64,000 nt of DNA, from the NCBI GenBank assembly GCA_033060915.1, contig CM065380.1, positions 42,441,001 through 42,505,000 of the forward strand, given 5' to 3'. Both the position numbers and the translations under genes were made by a program. Under the pieces are notes generated by a model, which saw nothing but the letters and a program-made list of their open reading frames with translations, was not told where the DNA came from and made no database searches. How positions within the stretch are numbered: position 1 is the first letter of the stretch; each line of letters opens with the position of its first letter. Source of the stretch: Euryodendron excelsum (Eukaryota; Streptophyta; Magnoliopsida; Ericales; Pentaphylacaceae). Shown here piece by piece: positions 1 to 11,567 of this stretch.

Positions 1-280
1 TTTCCTAAAAAACCCTCTCTTGAGGAGATATTTTCAAGTTGTTTTCCAAAACCCTAAGTGTAGTCTTCGGATTATGCTTAGTTTCTAGGTGACCTAACTC
101 ACCTTAATCAAGTTAGGTGGCGACTCTGAATCTTTTTCAAAAGCCCTTTATTTCAAACCTATTTTCAATTCAAACCTAGTCGCACTCATTCTTCTAGGAG
201 GGTGAGTTCTAACGAGAGAGTACAGCATTTTTCCCACTTGGGTGAGTATTCCTCGGGTGCGAAAAATCTGGGCGCGACAA
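1..280 (+). mobile_element. 3'-terminal 280 bp of a Tat/Ogre-type LTR (element B 5' LTR)
   Basis: The block ends in GGGCGCGACA, the terminal sequence of every complete LTR here, and is the reverse complement of the start of the LTR at 8189. It runs off the left edge. Around 117-126 it holds the PBS-like core TGGCGACTCT seen in the other LTR copies. It abuts an oppositely oriented LTR at 281. I infer it is the 5' LTR tail of element B, whose gag resumes at 12424; B's PBS, leader and N-terminal gag are then deleted. Confidence 0.7.
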
Positions 281-1246
281 TAGTGGCTAGGGTTTGGAAA
301 ACCTAGGGAAGCTAGGGTTTTTGAAGTGCTCGAGCTCTGTATATCAAAATATAAGATTTTTAGATTGAGTTTACGGACCCCTTTCACGTTGGAAGAGGTT
401 CTGTATTTATAGAGGTTGGACAACACTGGCGCTTGTTGCAGTGGCGCTAGGCCAAACTTTACACTAGTGCCACTAGGAGTGGCGCAAGCCATTTTTAGGC
501 TTGGCGCCACTAGTCATTTAGGAAATGTTTAAGGTCAGCAAGCAACGTATCTTTGACTAGATTTGGGCGCTTGTACTAGTGACTACCATGCAATTTTTAG
601 CTTGGCTTCAGTAGGAGTGACTCCGGAAAGTCCGGGAATGATTTAAAGGAATGGGAATGGCCCGAAAGGCTGGAAAAGAGCAGGAACACTTAGAATAGTG
701 TCCCGGAGGTATTTGACTTGAAAAGTGCGGATAGGATGTGTCGGAAGGGTTGACCGGGCCTTTAGGGGCAAAACGGTCAATCGGATCGGGAAGCTACCGG
801 GACGGACTTGGACTATCCTAGAAGAAGACTTGGGATTTGGAAACATTATTTAGAATGCTCCCAAAGGTTGCCGGTTTGATTCCCAGAGCTGGTGTGGTTG
901 GAAAAGGTGACTGGCCTACCAGGAGCAAAACAGTCTTTTTGTACCGGTTTTGCCGGAACTGACTCGGAATGATTTGAAAAGATAAAGAGGGGTTGATAAT
1001 AATATAAAAAGTAGTCTCAGAAGGTTACCGGTTTGATACCCAGAGCCGGTGTGGTTCCCGAGGCGTTCGAATGCCCAGGGACAAAATGATCATTTAGCTT
1101 CAAGTGGGCCCTACGGGCCCGAGAAGCGACTGGTGGACTAAATTCAAGTCAAAAAGGTGGGGTAGAGTCTAAATATGCATGTGATGTGTGAAAGTGAGCC
1201 TGGTCAGATTGGAGATTGTCGAGCGGGCAAAAATGGGGTGCTTACA
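281..1246 (-). mobile_element. Truncated 3' LTR of element A
   Basis: Colinear with 11441-12423 of the LTR at the other end of the element. Read on the minus strand it begins TGTAAGCACCCCATTTTTGC at 1246 and keeps U3 and the TATA box (404-411). It breaks at 281, about 3.2 kb short of a full LTR, where an inverted LTR end begins. A polypurine tract lies next to its outer end, which identifies it as the 3' LTR of the minus-strand element. Confidence 0.8.
404..411 (-). promoter_or_regulatory. TATA box in truncated LTR A
   Basis: TATAAATA on the minus strand, at the position of the TATA boxes in the LTRs at 8189, 19446, 22753 and 27604. Degenerate GGCGCCACT-type dyads lie just upstream at about 430-515. 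Confidence 0.6.
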
Positions 1247-1260
1247 AGTGCCCCTCTTTT
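1247..1260 (-). other. Polypurine tract of element A
   Basis: On the minus strand AAAAGAGGGGCACT directly precedes the LTR terminus TGTAAG. The same purine run precedes the 3' LTR at 19446. In LTR retrotransposons this RNase H-resistant primer starts plus-strand DNA synthesis. Confidence 0.8.
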
Positions 1261-1429
1261 CTGTCTTTGCTTGTCAAAGACAGAAAACGATAAAGTAAGA
1301 GCCCTATGTTAACCGCGAGGCGATCTGAGGGACTTGAAAATAATAGGAATTCAATGAACAGTTACCTCGAGTAGCTGGTCGATGTTTGGTATTTTATTTA
1401 GTAAAAATGATACTCCTCTAGGGGAATTA

Positions 1430-2420
1430 ATGCTCCATCTGGCAGAACAATGCTCCTCTGGGGGGAATTGACGCTTCTTGAACTAGCACTTTGTCTGGTG
1501 AAACACTGCTCCTCTGGGGGGGACCTGATGCTTCTTGAACCGGCACTTTGTCTGGCGAAACACTGCTCCTATGGGGAAGTCCAAGGTTGACTTCTGATAC
1601 TCTTGAACCGGCACTCTGTCTGGCGAAACGTTGCTCCACTGGGGAAGTCCAAGGTTGACTGCTGATACCTCTTAAATCGACACTCCGTCTGGTGAAACGT
1701 TGCTCCACTGGGGAAGTCCAAGGTTGAGTGCTGATACCTCTTGAACCGGCACTCCGTCTGGCAAAACGCTGCTCCACTGGGGAAGTCCAAGGCTGACTGC
1801 TGATACCTCTTGAACCGGCACTCCGTTTGGTGAAACGCTGCTCCACTGGGGAAGTCCAAGGTTGAGTGCTGATACATCTTGAACCGGCACTCCGTCTGGC
1901 GAAACACTGCTCCACGGGGGAAGTCCAAGGCTGACTGCTGATACCTCTTAAACTGGCACTCCGCTTGGCGAAACGCTGCTCCACTGAGGAAGTCTAAGGC
2001 TGACTGCTGATACCTCTTGAACCGGCACTTCATTTGGCGAAACGCTGCTCTATTGGGGAAGTCCAAGGCTGACTGCTGATACCTCTTGAACCGGCACTCC
2101 GTCTGGCGAAACGCTGCTCCACTGGGGAAGTCCAAGGTTGAGTGCTGATACCTCTTGAACCGGTACTTCGTCTGGCGAAACGCTGCTCCACTGGGGAAGT
2201 CCAAGGCTGATTGCTGATACTTCTTGAACTGGCACTCCGTTTGGCGAAACGCTGCTCCACTGGGGAAGTCCAAGGCTGATTGCTGATACCTCTTGAACTG
2301 GCACTTCGTCTGGCGAAACGCTGCTCCACTGGGGAAGTCCAAGACTGACTGCTGATACCTCTTGAACCGGCACTCTGTCTGGCAAAACGCTGCTCCACTG
2401 GGGAAGTCCAAGGTTGGTTG
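1430..2420. repeat. 69-bp minisatellite in the 3' internal region of element A
   Basis: About 13-14 head-to-tail copies. AAGTCCAAGG recurs at 1577, 1645 and 1714 and onwards at 68-69 bp. Each unit also carries CTCTTGAACCGGCACTC, GGCGAAACGCTGCTCC and ACTGGGGAAGTCC. The unit is 23 codons long and stop-poor, so several frames on the minus strand stay open by chance. The first two or three units are degenerate. It lies just inside the polypurine tract, in the 3' untranslated part of the element. Confidence 0.92.
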
Positions 2421-2839
2421 GGGAGGTCGAGGGTGGGTCATTGCTCCATTCCTTGCTTTTTGTTAGCTAGGAAAGTCTGAACTTGCTGAGGTGTATGCCA
2501 ATATTGGAGATGTCTAAGGTTACTTGATCGCATGATGGCTTTTTAGCTCCATTTTGTACTTTACCTTGTTTCTTATTTCCTATTTGGGGGAGAGAGAAAG
2601 ACATAAGGTGAGTTTTGTACAAAAATAATTTAAAAATGCCATGGTAAAGGGTGAACGCATGTCATATATATATACTTTTCATGACTGCACATGGGATTAA
2701 TTGCATGATCTATTTTTATGAATGCGCATAGTTTAGATAAGAATATAATTGAATGCGTGTCCTACTTTTTATAACTGCACAGGTTCACGCAGAAGTGGAA
2801 GTGAATGCATGCACATATAGGAATGGAATTGAATGCAAT

Positions 2840-2899
<60 letters not shown>

Positions 2900-3050
2900 T
2901 TTTTTTCTTTTTTTTTTTTTTTTTTTTTGTGATACATGCACGGATTTATGCAAGAATTGAATTAAATGTACGACCTACTTCCTTACAAATGAACAGGTTC
3001 ATACAGGAGTGTAGTTGGATGCATGAATAGATACACACTACACAAGAATC
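2421..3050 (-). mobile_element. Internal non-coding region of element A
   Basis: This stretch links the minisatellite to the conserved non-coding block. Short phrases such as GAATGCATG and TACATG recur irregularly, along with a tatatatata run near 2666. No credible coding frame is visible apart from translations of the homopolymer. Confidence 0.5.
2842..2928. repeat. C58/T-rich homopolymer tract
   Basis: 58 consecutive C (2842-2899) are followed by about 29 nearly pure T. Short open frames across it are artefacts of low complexity. Exact length is likely unreliable because polymerases and base callers slip on such runs. Confidence 0.9.
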
Positions 3051-5160
3051 CAAATGGATATACATGTTATACATGTCATGGATGTATCAGTATTACATGT
3101 GTATAAATTATTTACAAAGAAAGCCCCAGGATTGCCCCTTGGGCCCATACTCTCAGGATTCTATTCCTTCTCAGGATTCTGCCCCATTCAGTTTTGTCCC
3201 ATTCATATCGAGGTGTGATAGCATTTACACCATTCTCCAGGGATCTTGACCTTTTGGTTTGCTATCTTATCCCTACTTTCTACAGGGTTGCTGTTTGGGG
3301 TTTTTCTGATCTCACTTGGTTTTCTCTCTCAGATTTCCAAAATGCCACCATGGCTCGAGCGACAACTCGCATGGCCTTTGCAGAGCGATAAACAGCTAAG
3401 CCCTCAATCTGAGAAGACTTCTTTTAGGACCGTAATATAGGTTGGGTTTAGGGGTTGTAAGAAATAAAGGGATATTCAGGCTCAAAGATCTTCTTTTAGT
3501 GGGTTGTTTAAACCGAAACCATCTGAGCACATCTTAGAGTATGAGATTGCCCCTTGCCTTTCCTTCCAATTCTCCTTTCTCACCTTACTTGTCTTGGTAT
3601 TGTTCAGGCTTATTTGGACTAAGCAATTTTTTCTGATCAGAGAGGACTTTAATTTGGACCGTAACGTAGGCTAGGTTAAGGGGTTTATGAATGAAAAGGA
3701 TGTGTAGGCTCAAATTCGATGTTGTTTCTAGTAGGGTTTAGATCCACACCATCCTTAGTCGATCTTCCAGGGGGGTTTTGTCCCCTAATATCCTCCTCTA
3801 GTTTCAGCAACACGTCTGGCTCATTTAGATCGAGCAATCCTTTTCAATCAGAGAGGACTTTAACAGGGTCGTAATGTAGGCCACGGTTTCGGGTTTTTAC
3901 AAGAAATGGTAAAGGCTCAAACCTATTACTTCTACTTGGTGGCTTTGTTATCTAGGATTACCTTTGAACTTCCTCTTTTACAAAAGGAGTTGAGCTTTCT
4001 TGTAACTTTTAACCTTTTAAGTCTGACACTTGCCCCTTTTCTTTTTTCTTTTTTTTCTTTTCTCATGACTTCCAGCTTTATAACACAACATGGTTCTTTT
4101 TTAGTCTTTCCTCTAATATGCTTCTTTTTTTTTTCTTCATTTCTTATTGCTTTTGACGAGACAAACATCTCTACAACTTCTTTCTCTCAGATCCTTTCCT
4201 TAGCATTTCGATTTAACCCATTGTGGACGGTGATTCCTAGGTTGGGGTGTTTTCTGAAAGGAAAGGTAACCGACTCAATAGGCTTGACAAGGGTTGCTTT
4301 TAACTGTATGGGAAATGAAATGAGGGCCTTTCTTCATTTTGAACAAGATTGCTTGATCCATAGAGCCTTCACGTTACTTCAGCTTGATGGTTGATGATGT
4401 TCTCTGCCAGATCTTCTACTTCCTGACTGCCCTAGTGTGGGGGGATGGTTTCAGATCGGGGTTGACAAAAAGAAAACTTTCGCTTCTTGCGAGACATTAG
4501 TGGTTTAAGCAAAGGGAATATTTTTGTGTATGGTAATAGAATTGAGGGCCTCTAATCATTTCAAATTGAATTGCTTAGTCCATAAAGCTTTTGTACAAAA
4601 TTTAGACAATATTTCTAAGGATGATGTGTTTCAGCTAGTGAATCCCTACATATTCTATCGAATCAGCTACTCTGTGCTCACCCCTGTGTGGGGGATGGTT
4701 ATTGGTTTGGAGACATCTGAATAAAAATCAGTTACAGCTCTAGTGGGCTGAGTAAGGGGTAGTGTTTATTTAGGATAAATAGAACAATGGCTTCTCATCA
4801 TTTTGGGGACTCGGCTACCCATTGCCTAGCCAGGATATCATGCAAGTGTCGCCTTTTCAATAGAATTCACACTTCTTTGTTGAGATTGCCTTCCTCATAT
4901 CTCTCACTCTCTCTCTCAGTCTCTTAAAGATTTTCACCCCTTTTAAATGGGTTGCCCATGCTATCCCATCCTTTAAATCGAGTCATTTACCAAAATGGGG
5001 AAGAATCCCTAAAAGTAATAATCGTCCACAAGAGTATGAGACAAAGGGGATGAACTAGAAACTACACCTTTTCATTTAGAAATATGATTACATGGCATGC
5101 AATGTTTATTTAAAGAAGATATACAAGAAATAAAGAGATGAAAAGAAAACAGACGAATTT
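3051..5160 (-). mobile_element. Conserved non-coding block of element A with three ~215-bp direct repeats
   Basis: The minus strand here resembles 13906-15410 of element B and 53640-55300 of element D. The motif GGACCGTAATATAGG and variants recur at 3426, 3656 and 3866, each followed by a GGGTTT-type phrase and AGGCTCAAA. The 162-residue open frame on the plus strand at 3906-4394 has no family signature and sits inside this block; I treat it as chance. Confidence 0.65.
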
Positions 5161-5259
5161 TATGAAAACTTCCCTTTTTATTGCACTTTGAAAAAAGCCC
5201 TTCATAGAGGTCCTAGAATCACACCAATTTCTTCTATGCTTCATCGCGTGGTTCTTCCT

Positions 5260-6567
5260 CTAGGTGATGATGATTCCGGCGTCGATCAAATCTTGTATCT
5301 TGTGGTTCAGGAAGAGACAATGCTCAGTGTCATGCCCCTGTCTTCCAGAATGGTACTCACAAACAAGGGTTGGGTCGAAAGTAGGGGGTAAAGGATTTGG
5401 CAACGGTGGAGCAGGTATGGGGGTCAAAAGGTTGGCCTGTAAGAGGTCATGATAAGCCTTTGTTTGGGTGCAAGTTAGAGGGGAAAAGGCGCGACGTCGG
5501 CAGGCCTTCTTATTGGGGTTGAGATGTTGTTGGGCTGTGATGGGCCCGGAATTAGGTGCTTGAGTAGCCACGGGGGTCTGAGATTGGTTTTGGGGGTGAC
5601 ATTGCGGTTGTTGAGCGAGCAAGATGGCAGACACTTCTCTCTCCTTTCGACCCATTTCCGATGCTGTGGGCGCCTTCCTTACTAAGCTTGCAGAAACTTG
5701 TTTAGCATAGCGGTCAATGATCCTTCCAGTTTTTAGGCCATTTTCTATCTTCTCCCCTTGCATGATAAGCTTAGAAAAGTTTCTCCCAACACTCATGCAG
5801 AGCTTTTCGTAATATATGCCCGAGAAGGTGTGTACGAACAGTTGAACATATTCCTTATCTTCTAAAGGGGGATTGATTTGTGCTGCTGCTTCCTTCCATC
5901 TAAGGGCATAGCTTTTGAAACTTTCTTTCTTTCCCTTACTCATTGCCATCAAGGACCAACGGTCAGCAGTGAGCTCTATGTTGTGGCGATATTGGGCTTT
6001 AAATGCGTTAACCAGCTCAATCCAGGTGGTGATCCTCCTTAGGTTTAGACGGGCAAACCACTGCAAAGCAGACCTAGTGAGACTATGTTGGAACAATTGC
6101 ATGAGGAGCTTCGGATCGTTGCCATAACCACTCAGTACCCCAGCATACAGGCGAAGATGAGTGATAGGGTCACCAGTGTCGTCATACCTCTGGAAGTCGG
6201 GCATTTTGAACTTAGCAGGTCTCGGGTGATTTGGAAAGAAGCAGAGTTCATCATAGGAAGTAGACCCATAACTGTCATGGCCATGGAGACTTCGCAGTGA
6301 ATCCTCTAGACCTTGGATTTTCAAACTGAGAGGATCTAGGGAAGTCCTCTGTATGGCATGTGAAAGCAACATAATGTCCTGTTCTTCAGTGTTGATCCCT
6401 TTGGCATCTTCCTTGTTCCTCCCAGTATTGTCAGATTGAAGCACGATCCTCAGGTTGGTGGGTTCAGGGTCTTTAGATGACGTCATGGATGCTGACGAGA
6501 TTGTAGCAGTATCCTTTCTGGCCAAGGTTTGGATAAGCTTAAACATCTCATCAATCGTACCCCTCAT
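5260..6567 (-). CDS. gag: Tat/Ogre-type Gag polyprotein, element A
   Basis: An intact 435-residue frame. Its central part matches the retrotransposon Gag domain of the Tat lineage: roughly residues 115-280 include KFKMPDFQRYDDTGDPITHL, ALQWFARL, WIELVNAFKAQYRHNIELT, SFKSYALRWKEAAAQINPP and GEKIENGLKTGRI. Near the C terminus (403-417) is CEYHSGRQGHDTEHC, the C/H-rich motif these Gags carry, followed by HKIQDLIDAG. Gag forms the particle that packages element RNA. The frame stops soon after the motif, and no protease, RT or integrase follows before the 3' LTR. It lies downstream of the leader and PBS in the right order. The initiator ATG is the first in frame; a slightly longer start cannot be excluded. 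Confidence 0.88.
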   Translation of the reverse strand: MRGTIDEMFKLIQTLARKDTATISSASMTSSKDPEPTNLRIVLQSDNTGRNKEDAKGINTEEQDIMLLSHAIQRTSLDPLSLKIQGLEDSLRSLHGHDSYGSTSYDELCFFPNHPRPAKFKMPDFQRYDDTGDPITHLRLYAGVLSGYGNDPKLLMQLFQHSLTRSALQWFARLNLRRITTWIELVNAFKAQYRHNIELTADRWSLMAMSKGKKESFKSYALRWKEAAAQINPPLEDKEYVQLFVHTFSGIYYEKLCMSVGRNFSKLIMQGEKIENGLKTGRIIDRYAKQVSASLVRKAPTASEMGRKEREVSAILLAQQPQCHPQNQSQTPVATQAPNSGPITAQQHLNPNKKACRRRAFSPLTCTQTKAYHDLLQANLLTPIPAPPLPNPLPPTFDPTLVCEYHSGRQGHDTEHCLFLNHKIQDLIDAGIIIT

Positions 6568-8170
6568 TTCATTGACCTCTTCTCAAAAGACTTGGGGTGA
6601 CTCCTCAGGATTGGCAGCCATAAGTGAAGCTGTTGGCCGAGTGACAATGGGATCCCTAGATGTATGCTGACTTTTTATTGGGAGCAATGTTGACTCAAAG
6701 TAGGGTAATTGCTGTGAAAGAAACAAAAAGAAGTAGAAAAACAACGACATAAATCGCAAGTTAGTTTTTGGTTTTTCAAGAATTCTATGCAATGCATGCC
6801 CTAATGATACCCATACTCGAGAGGGAAACTAATCATGATGTATTGGCTCACTTTTGGAGATAGGGGGTTTGCCCCTGTATGCAGATACCTTACCGTCAAG
6901 TAGGAACCTTCAGCCATCCATGCATTCATTCTCAAAAGTAAAGAAATATATTGAATTTTAGGTTTAAGATACAAAAGAATTGAAATACATTTTAATAGGG
7001 GGAGGGGGAACATTTTCCTTTGGACTTCCAGCTATCTACTTTTACAAAGGGAAAACCTAAACTACTCTTGAGTTTTCGGATTCGCCTTCCTTGAATTTGA
7101 TGTCGAGGAGGTCGCTGAGAGACCATGTTGATTGATTGCCCCATGTCTTCTTGGCAACCCTATCTCCGTGTGCATAGAGGGATTGGGGCCCCTCTTATGA
7201 AATGAATTGAGATGCATGTAATGAGTCCTTAGGGTTACGTGGGAACTCTTAGGGTTTAGGTAGGTTTAATGCAAGGGAGAGTGACCTTGGTGTCACTCCT
7301 AAAGGGTTGATCATATGCATGAGAATGCAGTGACTTGAGTTACTTGGAACTCTTGTCTTGTCATGGAATATTGAATGCATGAACATGGATATGCAAAGAG
7401 TATAAGGAGTGAGAATGCAGTAGCAAGATAAATGTGCATGTTTGAACAGTTAAATAGGCATTATAACAGTATGAATACAGTCAGTATAACAGCAGGAATA
7501 AACAGGTATAAATGAAAGTAAGAGTAGTCGCCCTTTCCTCCGTGATTTTGAAAACGGTGCTCGTGTCTTAAATCCGGCAAAGGTTCAGCTATGCATGGTG
7601 TCTATATGAGTATAAGGTTGAGGGTTGACTAATGCGTCCTAAAAAGGCTTGGTCCCCAGATCTTCAAACCTAGGCCCACTCCTCGAGCTGGTGCCATGAT
7701 CGGTTGGTGATCCGAGCGAGGGAACCATTCAGAGGCCGTAGGCGAAGAAACTGACACAACATCTTACCCACAACCAATATACCATTCCCCCTTTCTAACT
7801 AGAAAGGACATATCAGGGTAATAATATAAGTATGCAGAATGCAAGTGCACATGTAGTGTGTGTGTGTGTGATTTTTAAAAGTGGAGGAAAGAGCCCAACA
7901 ACTCCCATTCATCCTGTTCATCAACATTCATGCACAACAGTTAATAAAACTTAAGCAAAAAGCGCACCTACAAAACAAAGATGCAAGTGTTAGTATGTGG
8001 ATGACAAACATAATACAAGATAATATGAATAAATGCATGTTTTTTTGAAAACAATTTTGAAAATTTAGTTTTGAAAATTTAAAGTGAATAGGATTGAACC
8101 AAGTTAATTGAAGACTTTACATGGGTGAAGGGTAAAGAGACATGACTACGGCTTAACCCTCTAAGTATTC
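6568..8170 (-). mobile_element. Leader (5' UTR) of element A
   Basis: Non-coding sequence between the PBS and gag. On the minus strand it is clearly homologous to 52040-52930 of element D, sharing for example ACCAATCTATAATGGCACCA-type and AAGAGGGGTCCCAATCCCTC-type phrases in the same order. That conservation between diverged elements suggests RNA functions such as packaging. A short (TG)n run is near 7857-7870. Confidence 0.65.
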
Positions 8171-8186
8171 CCCAGCGGAGTCGCCA
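8171..8186 (-). other. Primer binding site of element A (tRNA-Arg-like)
   Basis: On the minus strand TGGCGACTCCGCTGGG starts two bases after the LTR end GGGCGCGACA. This is the form of PBS used by Ogre/Tat elements, which pair with the 3' end of a tRNA-Arg. Its position fixes the orientation of the element and the inner end of its 5' LTR. Confidence 0.8.
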
Positions 8187-8989
8187 GTTGTCGCGCCCAG
8201 ATTTTTTGCACTCGAGGAATACTCACACAAGCGGGAAAAATGCTGTACTCTCTCGTTAGAACTCACCCTCCTAGAACAATGAGTGCAACTAGGTTTGAAT
8301 TGAAAATGGATTTGAATAAAGGGCTTTTTGAAAAGATTTGGAGTCACCACCTAACTTGATTAAGGTGAGTCAGGTCACCTAAAAACTAAGCATAATTCGA
8401 AGACTACACTTAGGGTTTTTGAAAAACGATTTTTGAAAATATCTCCTCAAGAGAGGGTTTTTAAGAAAACAGGTTGTTTGGCAACCTTTGGAAAACATTT
8501 AGCCCTTTTTGAAAAATAACTTCGTTTGGTCTATGAAAACAATGATCCTAGGTTCGGAGGTTGGTCACGTGTAGGGAAGACGCATTAAGCCATCACCCTA
8601 CCCCGCCCTTTCGGTACCTACATGTCAATCTACCCTAGGTTCACCTATGAGAGTCTTTAACTAACTATTGTTCAATCCTATCCACTTTGAAGAATAATGT
8701 TTGAAAAAACATGATGCATGATATGCAAGTGCAAGAAAAGAGAATTGGAACATAGATTTGAAAAGAAATTGATTTGATTTAAAAGAGATTTGAAGAGATA
8801 GAATTGAAATTGGAAAGTTTTAGAACTTGGAAATAAAGATTTCGAAAATAGATTTTTGGAATTAGAAACTTGAAATAGATCATAGAATTGGAAATTGGAA
8901 AGCAGATATGGAATTGGAGATTTGAAAAAGGTTGTGACCCCACCCATGAGGGTTTCCCACGCATCCTTTTGGAGGAATCAAGTCAGTCG

Positions 8990-10680
8990 TAGTTCGGACC
9001 GGAGTCTAATTGAAAATAGAAGAGTTGATTTGAAGAAGGAGATTGAATTGGAAGATTGAGAGATTGAACCTTGAATAGAGGATTGAAAATTGGAATTTGG
9101 AATTTTGGAATTAAAAAGATTGAATTTTGATTTGAAAAGATAGAACTTGGAAGAAAGATTTAGACTTGTTTTGGAAATATGGAGGTTTAGGAAACCTAGA
9201 CTTAGGATGATATGATTTGACTTGGAAAGATTTTAGAAAAGAATTGACTTGAATATTGGACTTGGAAGATTTAGGAAAGGATTAGATTTAGGAAGGGTTC
9301 AAATTGGGAAAGGTTCGATTTAGGAAAGTTTCGAATTTGGAAAGTTTCATTTTTGGTAAGTTTTCAAATTAGGAAAGTTTCGACTTAGGGAAGTTTTAAA
9401 AATTGGAGAGTTTTGAATTTAGAAAATTTTGAAATACGGAAGTTTTGAAAGTAGGAAAGTTTCGTTTTAGGAAAGGTTTGAAAAAGAAAAGTTTTCAATT
9501 TAGGAAATGTTTGAATTAAGAAAGTTTTAACTATAGAAAAGTCTTAGATTTGGAAAGATGTTGAAGTTTTGGAAAATTTAGAATTTAGAAAGTTTGGAAG
9601 TTTAGAAAGATTTAACTTAAGAAAGTTTTGAATTTGGGAAACTTTGAATTTGGAAAGATTCAAAATTTAGAAAGTTTAGGATTTAGAAAGTTTTAGGGTT
9701 TTAGAAAATCTTGAAATTAGGAAAGGTTTGAGTTTAGGAAAAGTTTGAAAACTTAGGTTTAAAAAATTAAGATTTGAAAAGAAGGTAGAGTTAGGAAAGG
9801 GTTGAATTAGAAAAGATTTGAAAGTTGAGTTTTAAAATTTAAGAAAGATTTTTATGTTCAAGTTTTGAAAACTTATGATTTAGGAAAGTGGAAGTTTAGG
9901 AAGGATTTGAATTAGGAAAGAGCTGGATTAGGAAGGGATTGGATTTGGTTTCTAAAAGAGAAAGTTTGATTTCGTTTCCAAAAACGGAGGATTGGATTTG
10001 GTTTCCTAAATGGGAATATTTGATTTGATTTTCTAAAGGGGAGATAAGATTTGGCAAGGATTTGGAAAGGGAGATTCTAGAAACCCTAGATTTGAAAAAT
10101 TATAGTTTTGGCGTAGAAAATAGGTTTTGGAAACATGTATAGTTTTGATGTAGAAAATAAGAAATTTTGGAAACCTAGGTTTGGGGTAAAGTTTGAAAAT
10201 CATGTTTTTGGAAAGAAAATTAGGATTTCCTAATTGTGAATTCTAGGGCTTGATTTGGGCTGCAAGGAAAGAGTTTTTGGAAAGTGCATCTTTGGAAACA
10301 AAGGTTTTGGAAGGAAATCCTAGAGAGGGGTTTTTGGAAAGTGAATTTGGAGATAGAGTTTTTGGAAAAAGATTTTAAAGAGAAGGAGTTTTTGGAAAGT
10401 GTATTTTTGGAAGCGAGTTTCTTGGATGGAAAATCCTAGAGGGGAATTTCTAGAAGGAAGATTTTGGGAAGAGAGTTTTTAGAAAGATTTTTAGGGAGCG
10501 TTTCTTAAAGTGAATTTTAGGGAGAGCATTTCGAAAAGGAGTTGAAAAAGGAGGTTTTGAAAAATAGATTTTTGTAAAGAGTCTTTAGAAAACAAATTTG
10601 GAAAGAAGAGTTTTTGGGAAGTATGTTGAAAAAAGAAGATTTTTAGGAAGAGATTTTTGAAGAGAGAGAGTTCTTGGAAG
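8990..10680. repeat. Degenerate short purine-rich repeat inside LTR A
   Basis: About 1.7 kb composed of variants of TTTAGGAAAGTTTGAATT and, nearer 10,250-10,680, of GAGTTTTTGGAAAGTG. The plus strand is strongly purine-biased. The same blocks occur in the other long LTRs (about 22200-24980, 42000-43200 and 62300-63900, the last two inverted). No coding capacity is visible. Confidence 0.8.
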
Positions 10681-11567
10681 ATGTAAAAATATCTCACTTT
10701 CCTAAAGCAATTCTAACCATAAGAGGGCTAGAACCACTTTAGAAAAGCGATTTTGAAAACAACAAGAGTTGAAAATATGGATCATAAAAGTCACTTTTAA
10801 TGTAACACTTTCCTAAAGCAACCCTAATCATAGAAAAACTAGAATCATCCTAGGATTGTGATTTTGAAAACAAGTTTTGAAAAGGGAATTTTGATGCAAT
10901 TTTGAAAACAAGTTTGAAAACGATTTTGAAGACAACCTTGAAAATGGCTTTTGGAAGATGCAAGATCATGATATACACAATGCAATTATGGGGTCGTGAA
11001 CATACAAGGCTAAGGCTTCACCACATAATCAAGAGGGCCGGACCCACGTGGTCTCTGGTTAGCCTAAAGGAAAGCTCCCGAAACGGTGACTCTCCAATAG
11101 TCTAATCCTACACATGAACTGGAAGTCCCCTTATTTCAAGCATGCAAAGAAAGGGGGGGATAGAGATAGGGGATTAAAATAGAGAAAACCCAAGTGGGTT
11201 AGTAGAGAGAGAGAGAGGGGGAAGTGTGAAAATTTAAATGGAGAACCTACCTTGTATCATGTTTATTTTGCGCGCCTTGCTTTCTTCGGTCTTCGTCTTG
11301 ATCTTTGTCTTTAATCTTCAAGAGCCGCCTTCAATCTTCAAACTTCAGATTGCAACTCTTCAAGTTTTCAAAGGAGGGTTGAAGGTTAGTGTATGAGTGT
11401 ATAGGGGTGTGTATGAGTGTATAGGAGGCTAGGGTTTAGTGTATGGTGGCTAGGGTTTAGAAAACCTAGGGAAGCTAGGGTTTTTTGAGGTGCTCGAGCT
11501 CTGTGTTTTGAAATATAGGATTTTTAAATTGAGTTTACAGACTCCTTTCACATTGGAAGAGACTCTG

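Noticed and set aside
1427..2441. Overlapping open frames of 111-290 residues on the minus strand with repeated EQRFARRSAGSRG-like units as repeat proteins
   Set aside because: The 69-bp repeat is a multiple of three and stop-poor, so several frames are open at once; no start context, family match or conserved frame.
2833..3030. Proline- or glycine-rich microprotein across the homopolymer
   Set aside because: It is a translation of poly-C/poly-T; no other evidence of coding.
3906..4394. 162-residue hydrophobic open frame on the plus strand as a membrane protein
   Set aside because: T-rich non-coding block shared with B and D, where no equivalent frame is open.
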